From assembly GCF_028369105.1 (NCBI RefSeq), contig NZ_JAQNDO010000001.1:10696501-10760500 (forward strand): a DNA stretch of 64,000 bases, in the 5' to 3' direction. A model generated the notes under the pieces. That model was given only the letters and a program-made list of their open reading frames with translations. It had not been told where the DNA came from and did no database searches. The position numbers were made by a program, and so were the translations under genes. This stretch comes from Polyangium mundeleinium. GTDB lineage: Bacteria > Myxococcota_A > Polyangia > Polyangiales > Polyangiaceae. Of the stretch, positions 29,525 to 37,552 are shown piece by piece (positions within the stretch are counted from its first letter, which is position 1; each line of letters starts with the position of its first letter).

Positions 29525-29909
29525 GACAAGCACTACACCCCAAGAACCACTCGCAACCAGGTTGACCGCGAGCGGACAACCCAGCGCAGCGGTCGCGCGT
29601 CTCCGGTCCTGGTCCCACGGCTCTCCGGCTGGTTCCGCCAAACCGGGAACCGAACCGGGAACCGCAACCAGGTTGGGAACCGCGCGCCGTCTACCTCGAC
29701 CGTTTCTGAGGCCACGCTCCTCCAGCGTCCGCAGGCCATCCGCGTCGCGTGCTCGTTGGGCAACGCGGAGTGGCCTGCGGCGGCGTCCCCGCCTACATCT
29801 GGCGCCGGCCGACGAAATTCGGGGGGGGCATGCAGAATGTCTGCGACGAACGGATCCCCCGAGCATCTTCGGTACGGCGCCACGGATGGATGGCGCTCAG
29901 GAGGTCTTG
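29525..29909. other. 385-bp spacer downstream of the IS630 remnant
   Basis: No gene seen. It contains short iterated GAACCG/GGGAACC units near 29638-29685 and two copies of the small palindrome CAACCAGGTTG (around 29557 and 29668). The former transposase frame stays open through here into the lipoprotein gene at 29910. Confidence 0.4.
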
Positions 29910-30518
29910 ATGGTCCGCTCTTCGTCGCTTGTTTTTGGTGTGCTCGTGTCGACGCTCCTCGTTGCGTTCGTGGCCTGTGGGGGGGAGGGCGACGCTGACT
30001 CCGGGCCCACCGGCGGCACGGGTCCCGAGCAGGGCTTCACGTCGTGCGGCAATTTCCCCGACATGGTCGCGAAGTCGTGTCAGCCGGGCCAATATTGCGC
30101 GGACGCGGCGTTCTCCGATTGCAAGGCCGGATGCCTCTCGAACGTGAACTGCGCCTCGGACCAGACGTGTCAAAAGGCGGCGGGGGAGACCACGGGGGCG
30201 TGCCAGAACAACATGACCACCACGTCGAGCTCGAGCGCGAGCTCGAGCGGCGGCGGCGGAGGTGGGGGCAATAACCTGGCGAGGTGTCAAGACGCCTGCA
30301 AGAAGATGCTACAATGCGGGCTCCTGGACGCCACGGACGGCGCCCAGTGCACGAATGACTGTAGCGAGGCTTCGGACGTGCAGCAAAAGACCATCGCGGA
30401 TTGCGTCGAGCCGTGGACGTGCAACGCGCCGATCCCTGGGTGCCTCGATCCGATCGTGTGCGGGCCGAGTTATCCCTGCCCCGCCGGTCAGGATTGCCTC
30501 GCCCATACCTGCCTGTGA
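29910..30518 (+). CDS. Cys-rich lipoprotein with Thr/Ser/Gly linker
   Basis: 202 residues from the ATG after AGGAGG. Signal LVFGVLVSTLLVAFVACGG with lipobox VAC. Two Cys-rich modules: the first has SCQPGQYCADAAFSDCKAGC and CASDQTCQK; the second has CQDACKKMLQCGLLDATDGA and CTNDCSEASD. They are separated by a low-complexity TTTSSSSASSSGGGGGGG linker. This style is common in myxobacterial surface lipoproteins. Function unknown. The IS630 remnant upstream shares its frame without a stop, so a read-through fusion is possible, but the ribosome site supports the internal start. Confidence 0.78.
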   Translation: MVRSSSLVFGVLVSTLLVAFVACGGEGDADSGPTGGTGPEQGFTSCGNFPDMVAKSCQPGQYCADAAFSDCKAGCLSNVNCASDQTCQKAAGETTGACQNNMTTTSSSSASSSGGGGGGGNNLARCQDACKKMLQCGLLDATDGAQCTNDCSEASDVQQKTIADCVEPWTCNAPIPGCLDPIVCGPSYPCPAGQDCLAHTCL

Positions 30519-30586
30519 ACCTCGAATGAAGCGATCGGGTTGACGCGCTCGCGAAGGCAGACGCGAGCGCGCGGCGTCGACGACGG

Positions 30587-30863
30587 TCAGCTCTTTTTCG
30601 AGCGCCGCCTCCTCGCCGCACCGAGCAGCGCCGCAGACGCCGCGAGCAGGCCAAAGCTGCCCTCCGCGGGGCAGCTTGATGCCCACGGCGCGTCCTTCGC
30701 GATCCAGGCCCTGGAAAAACGAGCCGAACCCGCCGGATCCGCGGAGGCTCACGATCCGGTAGCCCCTCGGCAGGATGGAGCCCACCCGGATCTGCGCGGC
30801 TGCGCGGCGGTGCTCGAAAGAATTGCGCGCGGGGAGGATGTGCATGGCTTCGCTCGTGGTCAT
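30587..30863 (-). pseudogene. Ser/Thr-kinase-like N-terminal fragment joined to a membrane tail
   Basis: From ATG at 30863, one frame reads GYRIVSLRGSGGFGSFFQGL then DREGRAVGIKLP. This has a kinase glycine loop (GxGxFG) and the VxIK lysine strand, after which similarity stops. In the next frame over, the same end reads SFGLLAASAALLGAARRRRS followed by KKS and a stop at 30587: a membrane helix plus basic cluster, like MYXO-CTERM/PEP-CTERM tails. A deletion plus frameshift that fused the two ends would explain this. The assignment is tentative. Confidence 0.4.
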
Positions 30864-30916
30864 GCAACCACGATTCGCCCAAAGAAGGACGATTGCAGGT
30901 TGTATCGATTGACAGT

Positions 30917-30966
30917 CGATTCGACAGCCAATATGTCGAGTCGACTGTCGAGTGGCTGTCGAATCG
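30917..30966. promoter_or_regulatory. 14-bp perfect inverted repeat, candidate operator
   Basis: CGATTCGACAGCCA (30917-30930) and its exact complement (30953-30966) surround further TGTCGA/TCGACA half-sites (30934-30950). It lies 54 bases upstream of the minus-strand fragment start and overlaps TTGACA boxes. A repressor site is likely; the factor is unknown. Confidence 0.5.
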
Positions 30967-31223
30967 GTGGCGTTGACAGGGTAAGTCCCGCTGGTGTACG
31001 TCAAAGCTCTCGTCGCTGTCCTGGTCGTCATGATGCAGATCGAGCGGGATGCTTTCCGCCGCGTGTTTCGGGTGCGGCACAGCCGAAGGCATGGGCAGCC
31101 TCGCCGGACACGGCAGCGACAACACCCACTGCAGGAGGGGAACGTTGGGCACGACGTGCACCGCCTCCTCGCAGCTCGGGCCCGTGAACCTCGACGACCG
31201 TCCCGGCGTCGGTGTGCTGTTGA

Positions 31224-31415
31224 CGTGGGCCGCCGGATGGAGAAGTGTACTGCGAGAAGCTCCCGCACCTTCCGTACGAGCGCATGATCCTTCCGGCGCT
31301 CATCCGTCTCGAAGAGCAGGGCGTCGTGACGCTGGTGCAGGCTAGAACGGGGGACCCGATGGCGGAGATCCTCCGCGAGGGTGTCACCCACATCGAGCTG
31401 CGGGTTCCCGTGTGA
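31224..31415 (+). CDS. Small unknown protein, 5' end unclear
   Basis: The frame is open from a stop at 31221 to TGA at 31413-31415. A GTG at 31245 would give about 56 residues: VYCEKLPHLPYERMILPALI, then RLEEQGVVTLVQARTGDPMA. Composition is protein-like and its stop overlaps the next start (GTGA). Upstream, another frame reads SSQLGPVNLDDRPGVGVLLT, so the beginning may have been lost through a frameshift. Function not recognised. Confidence 0.4.
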   Translation, partial: RGPPDGEVYCEKLPHLPYERMILPALIRLEEQGVVTLVQARTGDPMAEILREGVTHIELRVPV

Positions 31416-31624
31416 GCCGCCTCATGAGGTTCCGCGGGATCGCCTTCGGCTATCGGGTCGAGCTGCGAGGACGAGCGATCGGAACGCTCCGGCGCGTCCG
31501 CAAGGAAGAGGGACAGTGCTGGGCATGCGAACCCCTGGATGGCGCGCCGGTCTCGGAAGGACCCGAGCGGTTGCGCGATGCGGCCCGCGTCTTGATCACG
31601 ATGGCCAAAGACGCCGTCAGATGA
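31412..31624 (+). CDS. Small basic protein of unknown function
   Basis: 70 residues; GTG start overlapping the previous stop. The sequence MRFRGIAFGYRVELRGRAIG then TLRRVRKEEGQCWACEPLDG and RLRDAARVLITMAK resembles short mobile-region proteins with a G.l.R...W.A..ldG...G...r.aA..L pattern. It overlaps the next small frame by ATGA, so three small genes are translationally chained. Confidence 0.5.
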   Translation: MSRLMRFRGIAFGYRVELRGRAIGTLRRVRKEEGQCWACEPLDGAPVSEGPERLRDAARVLITMAKDAVR

Positions 31625-31848
31625 GTAGGCCCCCGGGCCCGAAACTGCGCGAGTTCGCCGCGGTGCAAGGCCTCTGCCAGGATGTGTTCGGTGGTGGGCG
31701 TCCAGTGGGGCGTCCCCCCTTCTGCGGGTGGCTGGTGCAACGTGCGAGGCGAGGACCAAGAGCTACTAAAAACACTACGCATCGAGAAGCGAATGAAGGA
31801 CTTGCTCGTTCAGCAACTAGAGCGCCGAACAGTTCGATCCACCCATGA
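31621..31848 (+). CDS. Small protein cut by the IS1182 end
   Basis: 75 codons starting in the ATGA overlap with the previous gene. From about codon 66 the coding sequence enters the IS1182 terminal repeat (31817 on), so the original C-terminus has been replaced by RAPNSSIHP encoded by IS DNA. The native part (KLREFAAVQGLCQDVFGGGR) is not recognised. Confidence 0.35.
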   Translation: MSRPPGPKLREFAAVQGLCQDVFGGGRPVGRPPFCGWLVQRARRGPRATKNTTHREANEGLARSATRAPNSSIHP

Positions 31849-31868
31849 ATTACGCGGCCTTGGCCAGG
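31817..31868 (-). repeat. 52-bp IS1182-type terminal repeat, left copy
   Basis: Exact inverted copy of 37501-37552. It encodes the transposase's last residues (LAKAA and TAA stop) plus the IS end, and closes with CTAG. Marks the left edge of a composite block. Confidence 0.8.
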
Positions 31869-32553
31869 TGCCGGGCACGTGATGATCCGGAGGCGGAAAT
31901 TCAGCTTGAAATCGGCCTTCTTGAAAAGCTCGCCGTTCGTCGCGTTCCACGGCTTGCAGAAGACCGTCGCGCCATTCTCCATCGAGGCTTCGACGAGCTC
32001 GCTGTTCACGTACGCTCGATCGACGAATACCTCGCCGATGGCCTCTTGCCGCGGGGAGCGCGCGAGGTCTCCTTGCAGGTCGACCGCGCCTTCTCCCTCG
32101 GGGCGGTTTGCTGGCGTGACGGCGCACGCCACGATCAGGTCGGTGTCGAGATCGGTGGCGATATGCTGCTTGTAGCCATTGAAGCGCTTGCTCTTGCTCT
32201 TGCGCCCGTGACGTATATCGGGGTCCTCGATGGAAACGCGGCGATCCTCGGCGACTCCTTTGCGGATGCGCGGCTTACCGCCGTCCGGCGGCTCCGGATC
32301 CAGGTCTTGCTTGCGGAGCTGCGCGATGAACTTGGCCGCGGCGTGACCGAGCAAGTTGAAGGTGTCCTCGACGCGCCCGGCGCCCACCAGCGGCCGCGAA
32401 TCGACTCCCAATCGTAGCGTCTTCGGCAACTGTTTCCAGTCGAAGGCTTTCGTCTTCTTGACGAGCTCGACGGTGCGCTCGAGGAGACGGAGATCCATGT
32501 CATGACGAATCAGCCGCTGACGAAAGCTCGGCAGGGTACCCTGAGCGAAGGCG
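31818..32553 (-). pseudogene. IS1182-family transposase, middle part with two deletions
   Basis: Reads PAFAQGTLPSFRQRLIRHDM, DLRLLERTVELVKKTKAFDW, LRLGVDSRPLVGAGRVEDTF, then, after a deletion between NLLGHAAAKFIAQ and QDLDPEP, continues DRRVSIEDPDIRHGRKSKSK, RFNGYKQHIATDLDTDLIVA, EVFVDRAYVNSELVEAS and FKLNFRLRIITCPAP. A second deletion then joins it to the terminal LAKAA segment. The N-terminal portion lies 2.8 kb away at 35353-35612. Non-functional. Confidence 0.85.
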
Positions 32554-32563
32554 GGTAGTGTCC
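32554..32563. repeat. Left end (GGTAGTGTCC) of an insertion in IS1182
   Basis: 10-bp terminal inverted repeat matched at 35343-35352. GTGTCCTAA occurs twice here (32558-32566 and 32578-32586) in direct orientation. Confidence 0.55.
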
Positions 32564-32720
32564 TAATGGGGGCGAAAGTGTCCTAACGGCGATCCACGGG
32601 TTGATTTCGCGGAGATGGTCCAGGTCGTCGATGATGGCCGAAACCGGTCGACGTATCCTCGAAGCTGACGCGATGCTTCGCCGCGTTGCTCTCCTCGAGA
32701 CCGGGCCCGACTCCCGTCGG

Positions 32721-33674
32721 TTAGAAGTCGTACTTGTCCGGATCGAGGCAAAACCGCTCCGGGCAATCGTAACACTCGTGCCAACAGCAGAGTTTCGGTG
32801 CGTGGAGCTGGAAGTCCCGCGCGCCATATCTCTCGGGACAATCTTCGCTGATGTACGCCGTCGCCGAGTATGCGACCGATCGGGCACATGCGTCGTAGTT
32901 GACCCCGGCCGGGACCGGGTGGGACTCCGAGAGCAACCCGCCTGGCAATACGATCTCGCCGTCGACGAAGTCGCTCTGAGCGTAACTGATTTCGTCGCCG
33001 CGCTTGTCCGTGGTGTAGAAATTCGACAGCCACACTGGCAAGAGCCCGACTTCGGCCTCATCGACGGCAACGAGATCCAACTGCACGTCTACGACTTGCT
33101 TGGCCCCCGTCGCCCACGACCCTGTGAACGTCGCCTCGGCCATGATGGGCGCGGATGTACCGTGGAATTCGCTCAGCTGTGGGAAGCAATCCGTGCACGC
33201 CGCGGTCATTGTGCCCCCTCCTCCGAACGAGGAAACGTTGCTCGCGTACGTGGTCGAGGGCTCGTCGGGTAGCTGCTGAAGCTCGATGTATAAGCGATCT
33301 ACGACGTCGAACACGCGTAGAACCCACACGTCACGTGTGATGTCGCCGTCGCCGGGCACAAGATGCTCGAGCAGAGCGATCGCATCGACCTTGAACTCGT
33401 TGCTTGGCCATGCCGGGGGATACGGATAGTTGTCTTTCGCGTGTGCAGTCCCCCGATAGATTCGCAGATCGAGCCGGTCGTACCGGGTGTCGACGGCCTG
33501 AAGCCGCCTCTCCACCTGCGAGATCGCGGCCTGCCAATCCGCCGCGAGGACGTCGGCGGGTGGGTGTTGTGCGAGCTCTGCCAGCGAGCTGCACGGCTCA
33601 TCGCCCACATTCACCTCGGACGCGCAGCCGATCGCGCACAGGCACCCGAGGAGTATCGCAGTATTTCGCGCCAT
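32721..33674 (-). CDS. Lipoprotein of unknown function carried inside the IS1182 split
   Basis: 317 residues. MARNTAILLGCLCAIGC with lipobox AIGC (Cys17). The mature part has no recognised domain: SSLAELAQHPPADVLAADWQ helix, an LRIYRGTAHAKDNYPYPPAW stretch, a middle CTDCFPQLSE and a Cys-rich end (KLCCWHECYDCPERFCLD). Four to six Cys near the C-terminus suggest disulfides or a metal site. It lies between the ends of a 2.8-kb insertion, so it may be cargo. Confidence 0.72.
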   Translation of the reverse strand: MARNTAILLGCLCAIGCASEVNVGDEPCSSLAELAQHPPADVLAADWQAAISQVERRLQAVDTRYDRLDLRIYRGTAHAKDNYPYPPAWPSNEFKVDAIALLEHLVPGDGDITRDVWVLRVFDVVDRLYIELQQLPDEPSTTYASNVSSFGGGGTMTAACTDCFPQLSEFHGTSAPIMAEATFTGSWATGAKQVVDVQLDLVAVDEAEVGLLPVWLSNFYTTDKRGDEISYAQSDFVDGEIVLPGGLLSESHPVPAGVNYDACARSVAYSATAYISEDCPERYGARDFQLHAPKLCCWHECYDCPERFCLDPDKYDF

Positions 33675-33744
33675 GACTACGGCATCAGGTTAGCACGGAG
33701 GGAGCCCGCCCGCACTGGCGGGCGTCTGTCGTTGGAGGCTCGCC

Positions 33745-33918
33745 TCACGTCAAGGAGCGTTGATCTCCGTTGCTACCGGATCCGGAGAACGCAAGGAGGA
33801 GCGAGGAACGTCGGTACGCGGCCGGTTCTTTATCGAAGCGGAAGCGGATGGGCGTCGCCGCGCCCTGGTCGTCACGCTCAACATCCCACCAGCGCTCGGT
33901 CATCTGTCCGTCCAACAT
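33745..33918 (-). CDS. 57-residue protein behind the IS1-like transposase
   Basis: ATG at 33918 lies 5 bases beyond the transposase stop (33923), so it is probably co-translated. Sequence: MLDGQMTERWWDVERDDQGA, TPIRFRFDKEPAAYRRSSLL and a Ser/Gly end. Acidic-aromatic start and basic middle; no known domain. Its position suggests a regulator or accessory of the element. Confidence 0.45.
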   Translation of the reverse strand: MLDGQMTERWWDVERDDQGAATPIRFRFDKEPAAYRRSSLLLAFSGSGSNGDQRSLT

Positions 33919-33922
33919 CTGG

Positions 33923-35083
33923 TTACGTCGACGATCGCGGGGGCGGGTCGAATAGGGAGAGCTGGACCATTGGGCGCCATGGTGGCTGGTACGAGAGCAG
34001 GTCAAGCTGCCCGTTCTTGTCCACCACAGACGCGACAGGCGCTGCAACGGGCACGGGCGGGGGTGTCACGGGCTTAGGCGACTCGGGCGCGGTCTTGCCC
34101 CCGCCCACCACGCGCAAGAAGCCACGTCCCCCGGGTAGCTCGCGGTGCGTCGTCTCCGGAACCCTCGGGACCAAGGGCTGCTTCGCGGGCGGCTCGCACG
34201 GGCCCGACGTCATCAAGACCGCGTCGAGTTCTGCCAAACTCCACACGGAATCGGCGATCCCGAGCTGCATCGCAGGCGTCACGCGGAGCGTCTTCACGAC
34301 GTGGCAGAAGTTGTAGTGGACGTAGCCCAGGGCGACCGCGGCGCGGTGACTCGCTAGGCGCTTGCTGAACGCCTGGCAGAGCCGCCGCATGCGGCCCATG
34401 TGATGGCGCATCGTGCCGTTGTTCCGCTCGACGTAGGCCGTGCTCGCGTGCTCCACGTCGGGGGCGCCGAAGACCGTCTTTTTCGTGATGAACGGGTCGC
34501 GCGGGGGCTCGTATCGATGATCATCGTCGCGCCGTCCCTTGCGGGAGTAGTTCTTCATCGCGTAATCGATGCCCGGACCGAAGGCAGAGCCGATCGCGTT
34601 CACGTACGGCGCGAACCCGTCCGAGGTCATCGCTGGCATGACGCAGAGCCGAGCGCGGACGTCGTTCATGAAGGCTCGCGCGCTCTCCTCGTTTCGCTTG
34701 CCAACGTACCACCCGATCACGAAGCGGCTTGTCGCGTCCAAGGCCGTGAACGTGTACGCCTCCCCGACGTCCGGGGAATCCTCCGCAGTCACGCGAGCCT
34801 GCTTTTTCTGGACGAAGCTCCACACCTCGTCCACCTGGATGAGCGAGCACCGAAGGTCACGCGCGAGACGGTTGTGAAGGTTCTGCGCGCCCTCTCCCCA
34901 GGCGAGGCCGAGCCGCATGACCGTGTCGCGATGCACGCCGGTCATCCGCTCAACCGCTCGAATGCTGTTCCCATCGCAGAGAAGCCGCGAGAACGGCAAG
35001 CCGCTTCTCGGGCGCAAGAGGCGCTCCCATGGTCCCCTCATCCCGCCCCGGCGTCGCGTCGATGCGACCCATCGGGGCATCAA
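33923..35083 (-). CDS. IS1-like DDE transposase with Pro-rich C-terminal extension
   Basis: Up to 386 residues. HTH: LLCDGNSIRAVERMTGVHRD followed by TVMRLGLAWGEGAQNLHNRL. Catalytic residues are all present: QVDEVWSFVQKK (Asp), MTSDGFAPY (Asp) and VERNNGTMRHHMGRMRRL (Glu), as in InsB-type IS1 transposases. The first ~25 residues (RWVASTRRRGG...) are unlike the family, so the original start may be lost or lie at the ATG at 35041. After PAMQLGIADSVWSLAEL an extra ~100 residues, rich in Pro and Val, follow and end LSLFDPPPRSST. That tail is not part of IS1 transposases I know. Confidence 0.82.
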   Translation of the reverse strand: MMPRWVASTRRRGGMRGPWERLLRPRSGLPFSRLLCDGNSIRAVERMTGVHRDTVMRLGLAWGEGAQNLHNRLARDLRCSLIQVDEVWSFVQKKQARVTAEDSPDVGEAYTFTALDATSRFVIGWYVGKRNEESARAFMNDVRARLCVMPAMTSDGFAPYVNAIGSAFGPGIDYAMKNYSRKGRRDDDHRYEPPRDPFITKKTVFGAPDVEHASTAYVERNNGTMRHHMGRMRRLCQAFSKRLASHRAAVALGYVHYNFCHVVKTLRVTPAMQLGIADSVWSLAELDAVLMTSGPCEPPAKQPLVPRVPETTHRELPGGRGFLRVVGGGKTAPESPKPVTPPPVPVAAPVASVVDKNGQLDLLSYQPPWRPMVQLSLFDPPPRSST

Positions 35084-35342
35084 GTGATGAGACCATTCTA
35101 TCAGGAATCGCCGCTGTTTCTACGATTCTCGCGATCGGCTAGGACATGAGTTGTCCTACCGTGCAGGGTTTGCCCGAGGAGAATCGAGGCGGTTTGCAGG
35201 GGTCAAGCGTGCCAAGCGGGGATCGGACAAACGCCGTCCGCGGCGCGTGTTCAGGTGCGATAACGCGAGCCGTCGAAATCCCGGTGCTCCGGAGAACGCG
35301 TGCGTCAGAGTGTCCTAACATCGGGCGCGAGCGTCCTAGCTG
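35084..35342. other. Non-coding right part of the insertion, with TGTCCTA boxes
   Basis: No gene. It contains the palindrome TAGGACATGAGTTGTCCTA (35139-35157), GTGTCCTAACA (35310-35320) and CGTCCTAGC (35332-35340). These boxes match those at the left end of the insertion and may be transposase-binding sites. Confidence 0.45.
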
Positions 35343-35352
35343 GGACACTACC
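35343..35352. repeat. Right end (GGACACTACC) of the insertion in IS1182
   Basis: Exact inverted copy of 32554-32563. Immediately beyond it the IS1182 N-terminal fragment resumes. No target-site duplication is apparent. Confidence 0.55.
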
Positions 35353-35612
35353 ATGCACACGAGCGCGGGTGGCACGGGCACTTTGCCTTCCCCGGTATCG
35401 CGATACATCCCGGCGAGCTCGGCCTGGAAGGCCTCGTCGAACAGCTCCACGCCGTGAAGCCGCAGGAAAGCGAACAGCCGACGGCGTTTGCCAAGTCGGT
35501 CCAGCATCTCCTGCTCCTCCGCAGTGATAATCGTGCTCAGGGTCCAGCGGGGTACGGTCGTCGACACAGGGATCCACTCCGTCGGCTGGGCGAGCCGCGT
35601 GCAGTGGATCAT
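35353..35612 (-). pseudogene. IS1182-family transposase, N-terminal fragment
   Basis: Reads STIITAEEQEMLDRLGKRRR, LFAFLRLHGVELFDEAFQAE and LAGMYRDTGEGKVPVPPALV, then CMVV, after which transposase similarity ends at the insertion boundary. This is the family's N-terminal region. It continues, after loss of about 30 codons, in the fragment at 31818-32553. Same strand and order, so both belong to one split copy. Confidence 0.8.
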
Positions 35613-35770
35613 ACCAGAAGGTGCTTGTCGAGCCCCCTCGCGCAAGCACTCGTCGAGCTACGCCGAAGGAGATCGCGAGCACCTGAGGCGGCGGCGCGAC
35701 GGGCAGCGTCGGATCCGCAGTTTGGACTTGACGCGAGGGACGGGTGCGTCCCCAATCCCTCGCGATTTCG

Positions 35771-37201
35771 ATGAAGAAGCACCTTCACAGGCCGGGCACG
35801 AAGCTCATCAGCCATTCCACGAGTATTCTCGCCGCGGACTTTTCCCGAGACGGGTCCCGGCTCGTCTCGGTGGCCGCGAACGATCCCACCGTACGCGTGT
35901 GGGACGTCGAAGCCGCGCGGACGGTATCGAAGCTCGACATCGCGAAGGGCGTCAACAAGGCTCGCCTGTTCCCGACCGGGGACCGGCTGGCTGCCACGTT
36001 CGACGATGGGGTCGCGCGTGTGTACGAGCTCGAAAGCGGCAACGAGCTCGCGCGTGCGCACCAGATGCTCCGTCCCCGGGCGCTTTGCGTGTCTCCGGCC
36101 GGCGGGGTGTACTGGGCGGGCTTCGGCGGCGACAACACCGTCGTCTGGTCGTGGCTCCCCGGTGAGTCCCCGAAGCCGCTCCTCCGCGACATTCATTGCT
36201 TCGAGCCCGAATGCAGCTTGTCGCTCGCCCGTGATGGCCAGGAGCTGTGGTGCTTTTTCGAGTGGGATCTCGTGGGCTTCGACACGCGGACGGGCACGGA
36301 GATCGCGCGGTTTCATGGCGACAGGGACGTGGCCCTCGGGGAGGGCCTCATGCTCTCTCCCGAGCGATGTGCCGTGGTCGTGCAATCCATGCTCAACCGT
36401 GATGACGATCCGATCCGGCCGCGCATCTACAAGTGGAACCTCGATTCCGACATGCATGTATGGGGCACGGAGATCTTGGGACATCCCTATGGCAACAAAC
36501 CGCTGCTGACGATGGCCCGGAGCCAGCGCTGGATTGCGAGCGTCGGCAAAGGTGGCGTGATGTTTCATTCGCTTCGCAGCGGGCGAGCGCTCGGGATGCT
36601 GCCATTCGAGGCGCCAGAGGCGACCCTTTCTTGCCTGAGTGTGTCACCGGACGATGGCCTCCTCGCGGTAGGGGCTTCGAATGGTGACCTGGTCGTCCAC
36701 GACCTCGGCGATTCCTTGATCGAATCGAGCATGGCGACGCCGCACATCGCCACGCGCTCTCGCCAAGGAAAACCGCTCACCTTGCGATTGCAGAAACGAC
36801 CGGGGCTCTGGTTACGGGTGCACGAGGACGGCTCTCTCGAGCGGGCCGAAGGTGACGCCCGCGCCGATTCGATCATCACGACGCTGGTCGTCCGGGCGGA
36901 CCATGAGAAAAATGTGTCCGTTTATCTCCCCCGCCTTCGATGGGACCTTCGCGGGCGCCTCTGGCAGCACGATCTCACGAAGCCGTCGCCCTATTGTAAA
37001 TCGCATCCCGTGCAGGTCTTCCTCGGGGCCGATCTGGTCGTCGAGGGTTACCTCGGCGTCGAAAGTGACCCGGGAGTGGGGCAAACCATTCTCGGCGTCG
37101 ACAGCGACCGCGACGGCCTCGGAGAGCGGGTCGCCGGGACGCTCAGCCCCCGGACGATCCTCGCCGGCATCAACGACCTGCTGGCATTGCTACCGGACTG
37201 A
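35771..37201 (+). CDS. WD40/beta-propeller-like repeat protein
   Basis: 476 residues, no signal peptide, hence cytoplasmic. Repeat blades are visible: SILAADFSRDGSRLVSVAAN with VRVWDVEAAR, KARLFPTGDRLAATFDDGVA with RVYELESG, LCVSPAGGVYWAGFGGDNTV, and later LSVSPDDGLLAVGASNGDLV. The C-terminal ~120 residues (LWLRVHEDGSLERAEGDARA onward) do not look like WD40. Binding partner unknown. It is enclosed by inverted IS1182 ends and could be cargo of a composite element. Confidence 0.75.
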   Translation: MKKHLHRPGTKLISHSTSILAADFSRDGSRLVSVAANDPTVRVWDVEAARTVSKLDIAKGVNKARLFPTGDRLAATFDDGVARVYELESGNELARAHQMLRPRALCVSPAGGVYWAGFGGDNTVVWSWLPGESPKPLLRDIHCFEPECSLSLARDGQELWCFFEWDLVGFDTRTGTEIARFHGDRDVALGEGLMLSPERCAVVVQSMLNRDDDPIRPRIYKWNLDSDMHVWGTEILGHPYGNKPLLTMARSQRWIASVGKGGVMFHSLRSGRALGMLPFEAPEATLSCLSVSPDDGLLAVGASNGDLVVHDLGDSLIESSMATPHIATRSRQGKPLTLRLQKRPGLWLRVHEDGSLERAEGDARADSIITTLVVRADHEKNVSVYLPRLRWDLRGRLWQHDLTKPSPYCKSHPVQVFLGADLVVEGYLGVESDPGVGQTILGVDSDRDGLGERVAGTLSPRTILAGINDLLALLPD

Positions 37202-37273
37202 CATGCAATCGCGCGAGGCCGTTCAATCGGGCCGAGCGACGTCGCGAGAGCCAGGAATGACGCGGGGCGGACC

Positions 37274-37519
37274 GTGCGGATCGCGCCGGACGAGCAGAAG
37301 CAGCAGCGATTCCGCAGGCTCGTCGGGACGACCAAAGGGCGCGAAGCCCTTCGGCAGCGCGTAGGCGTGGAGCACCGCCTCGCCCACCTTGCGTCCAAAC
37401 AGGGGCCGCGAGCGCGTTTCCGAGGCCTACGCAAGAACCTCTTCGATCTGCGGCGCCACGCCGTCGTGCTGAACCTGGAGACGATTCTGCGTCACAGCGG
37501 CCTGGCCAAGGCCGCGTAA
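37274..37519 (+). pseudogene. IS1182-family transposase, C-terminal fragment of a second copy
   Basis: VRIAPDEQKQQRFRRLVGTT, KGREALRQRVGVEHRLAHLA, then FRGLRKNLFDLRRHAVVLNL ending LAKAA: the C-terminal domain of the same transposase family, here on the plus strand, opposite to the other fragments. Upstream homology is lost before 37256. Its end is identical to the left copy over 52 bp. Confidence 0.82.
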
Positions 37520-37552
37520 TTCATGGGTGGATCGAACTGTTCGGCGCTCTAG
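37501..37552 (+). repeat. 52-bp IS1182-type terminal repeat, right copy
   Basis: Exact inverted match to 31817-31868, ending CTAG. The convergent gene downstream takes its TAG stop from this CTAG (37549-37551 on the minus strand). Confidence 0.8.

Larger units (their letters stand above)
30519..31223. other. 705-bp degenerate region with kinase-like debris and a palindrome
   Basis: No intact gene. It contains the minus-strand kinase-like fragment (30587-30863) and a 14-bp inverted repeat (30917-30966). TTGACA boxes at 30909 and 30973 flank the palindrome and could be -35 elements. Confidence 0.4.

Noticed and set aside
35084-35342. Attachment site for a prophage or integron
   Set aside because: TGTCCTA boxes repeat in the manner of transposon ends; no integrase gene is present.
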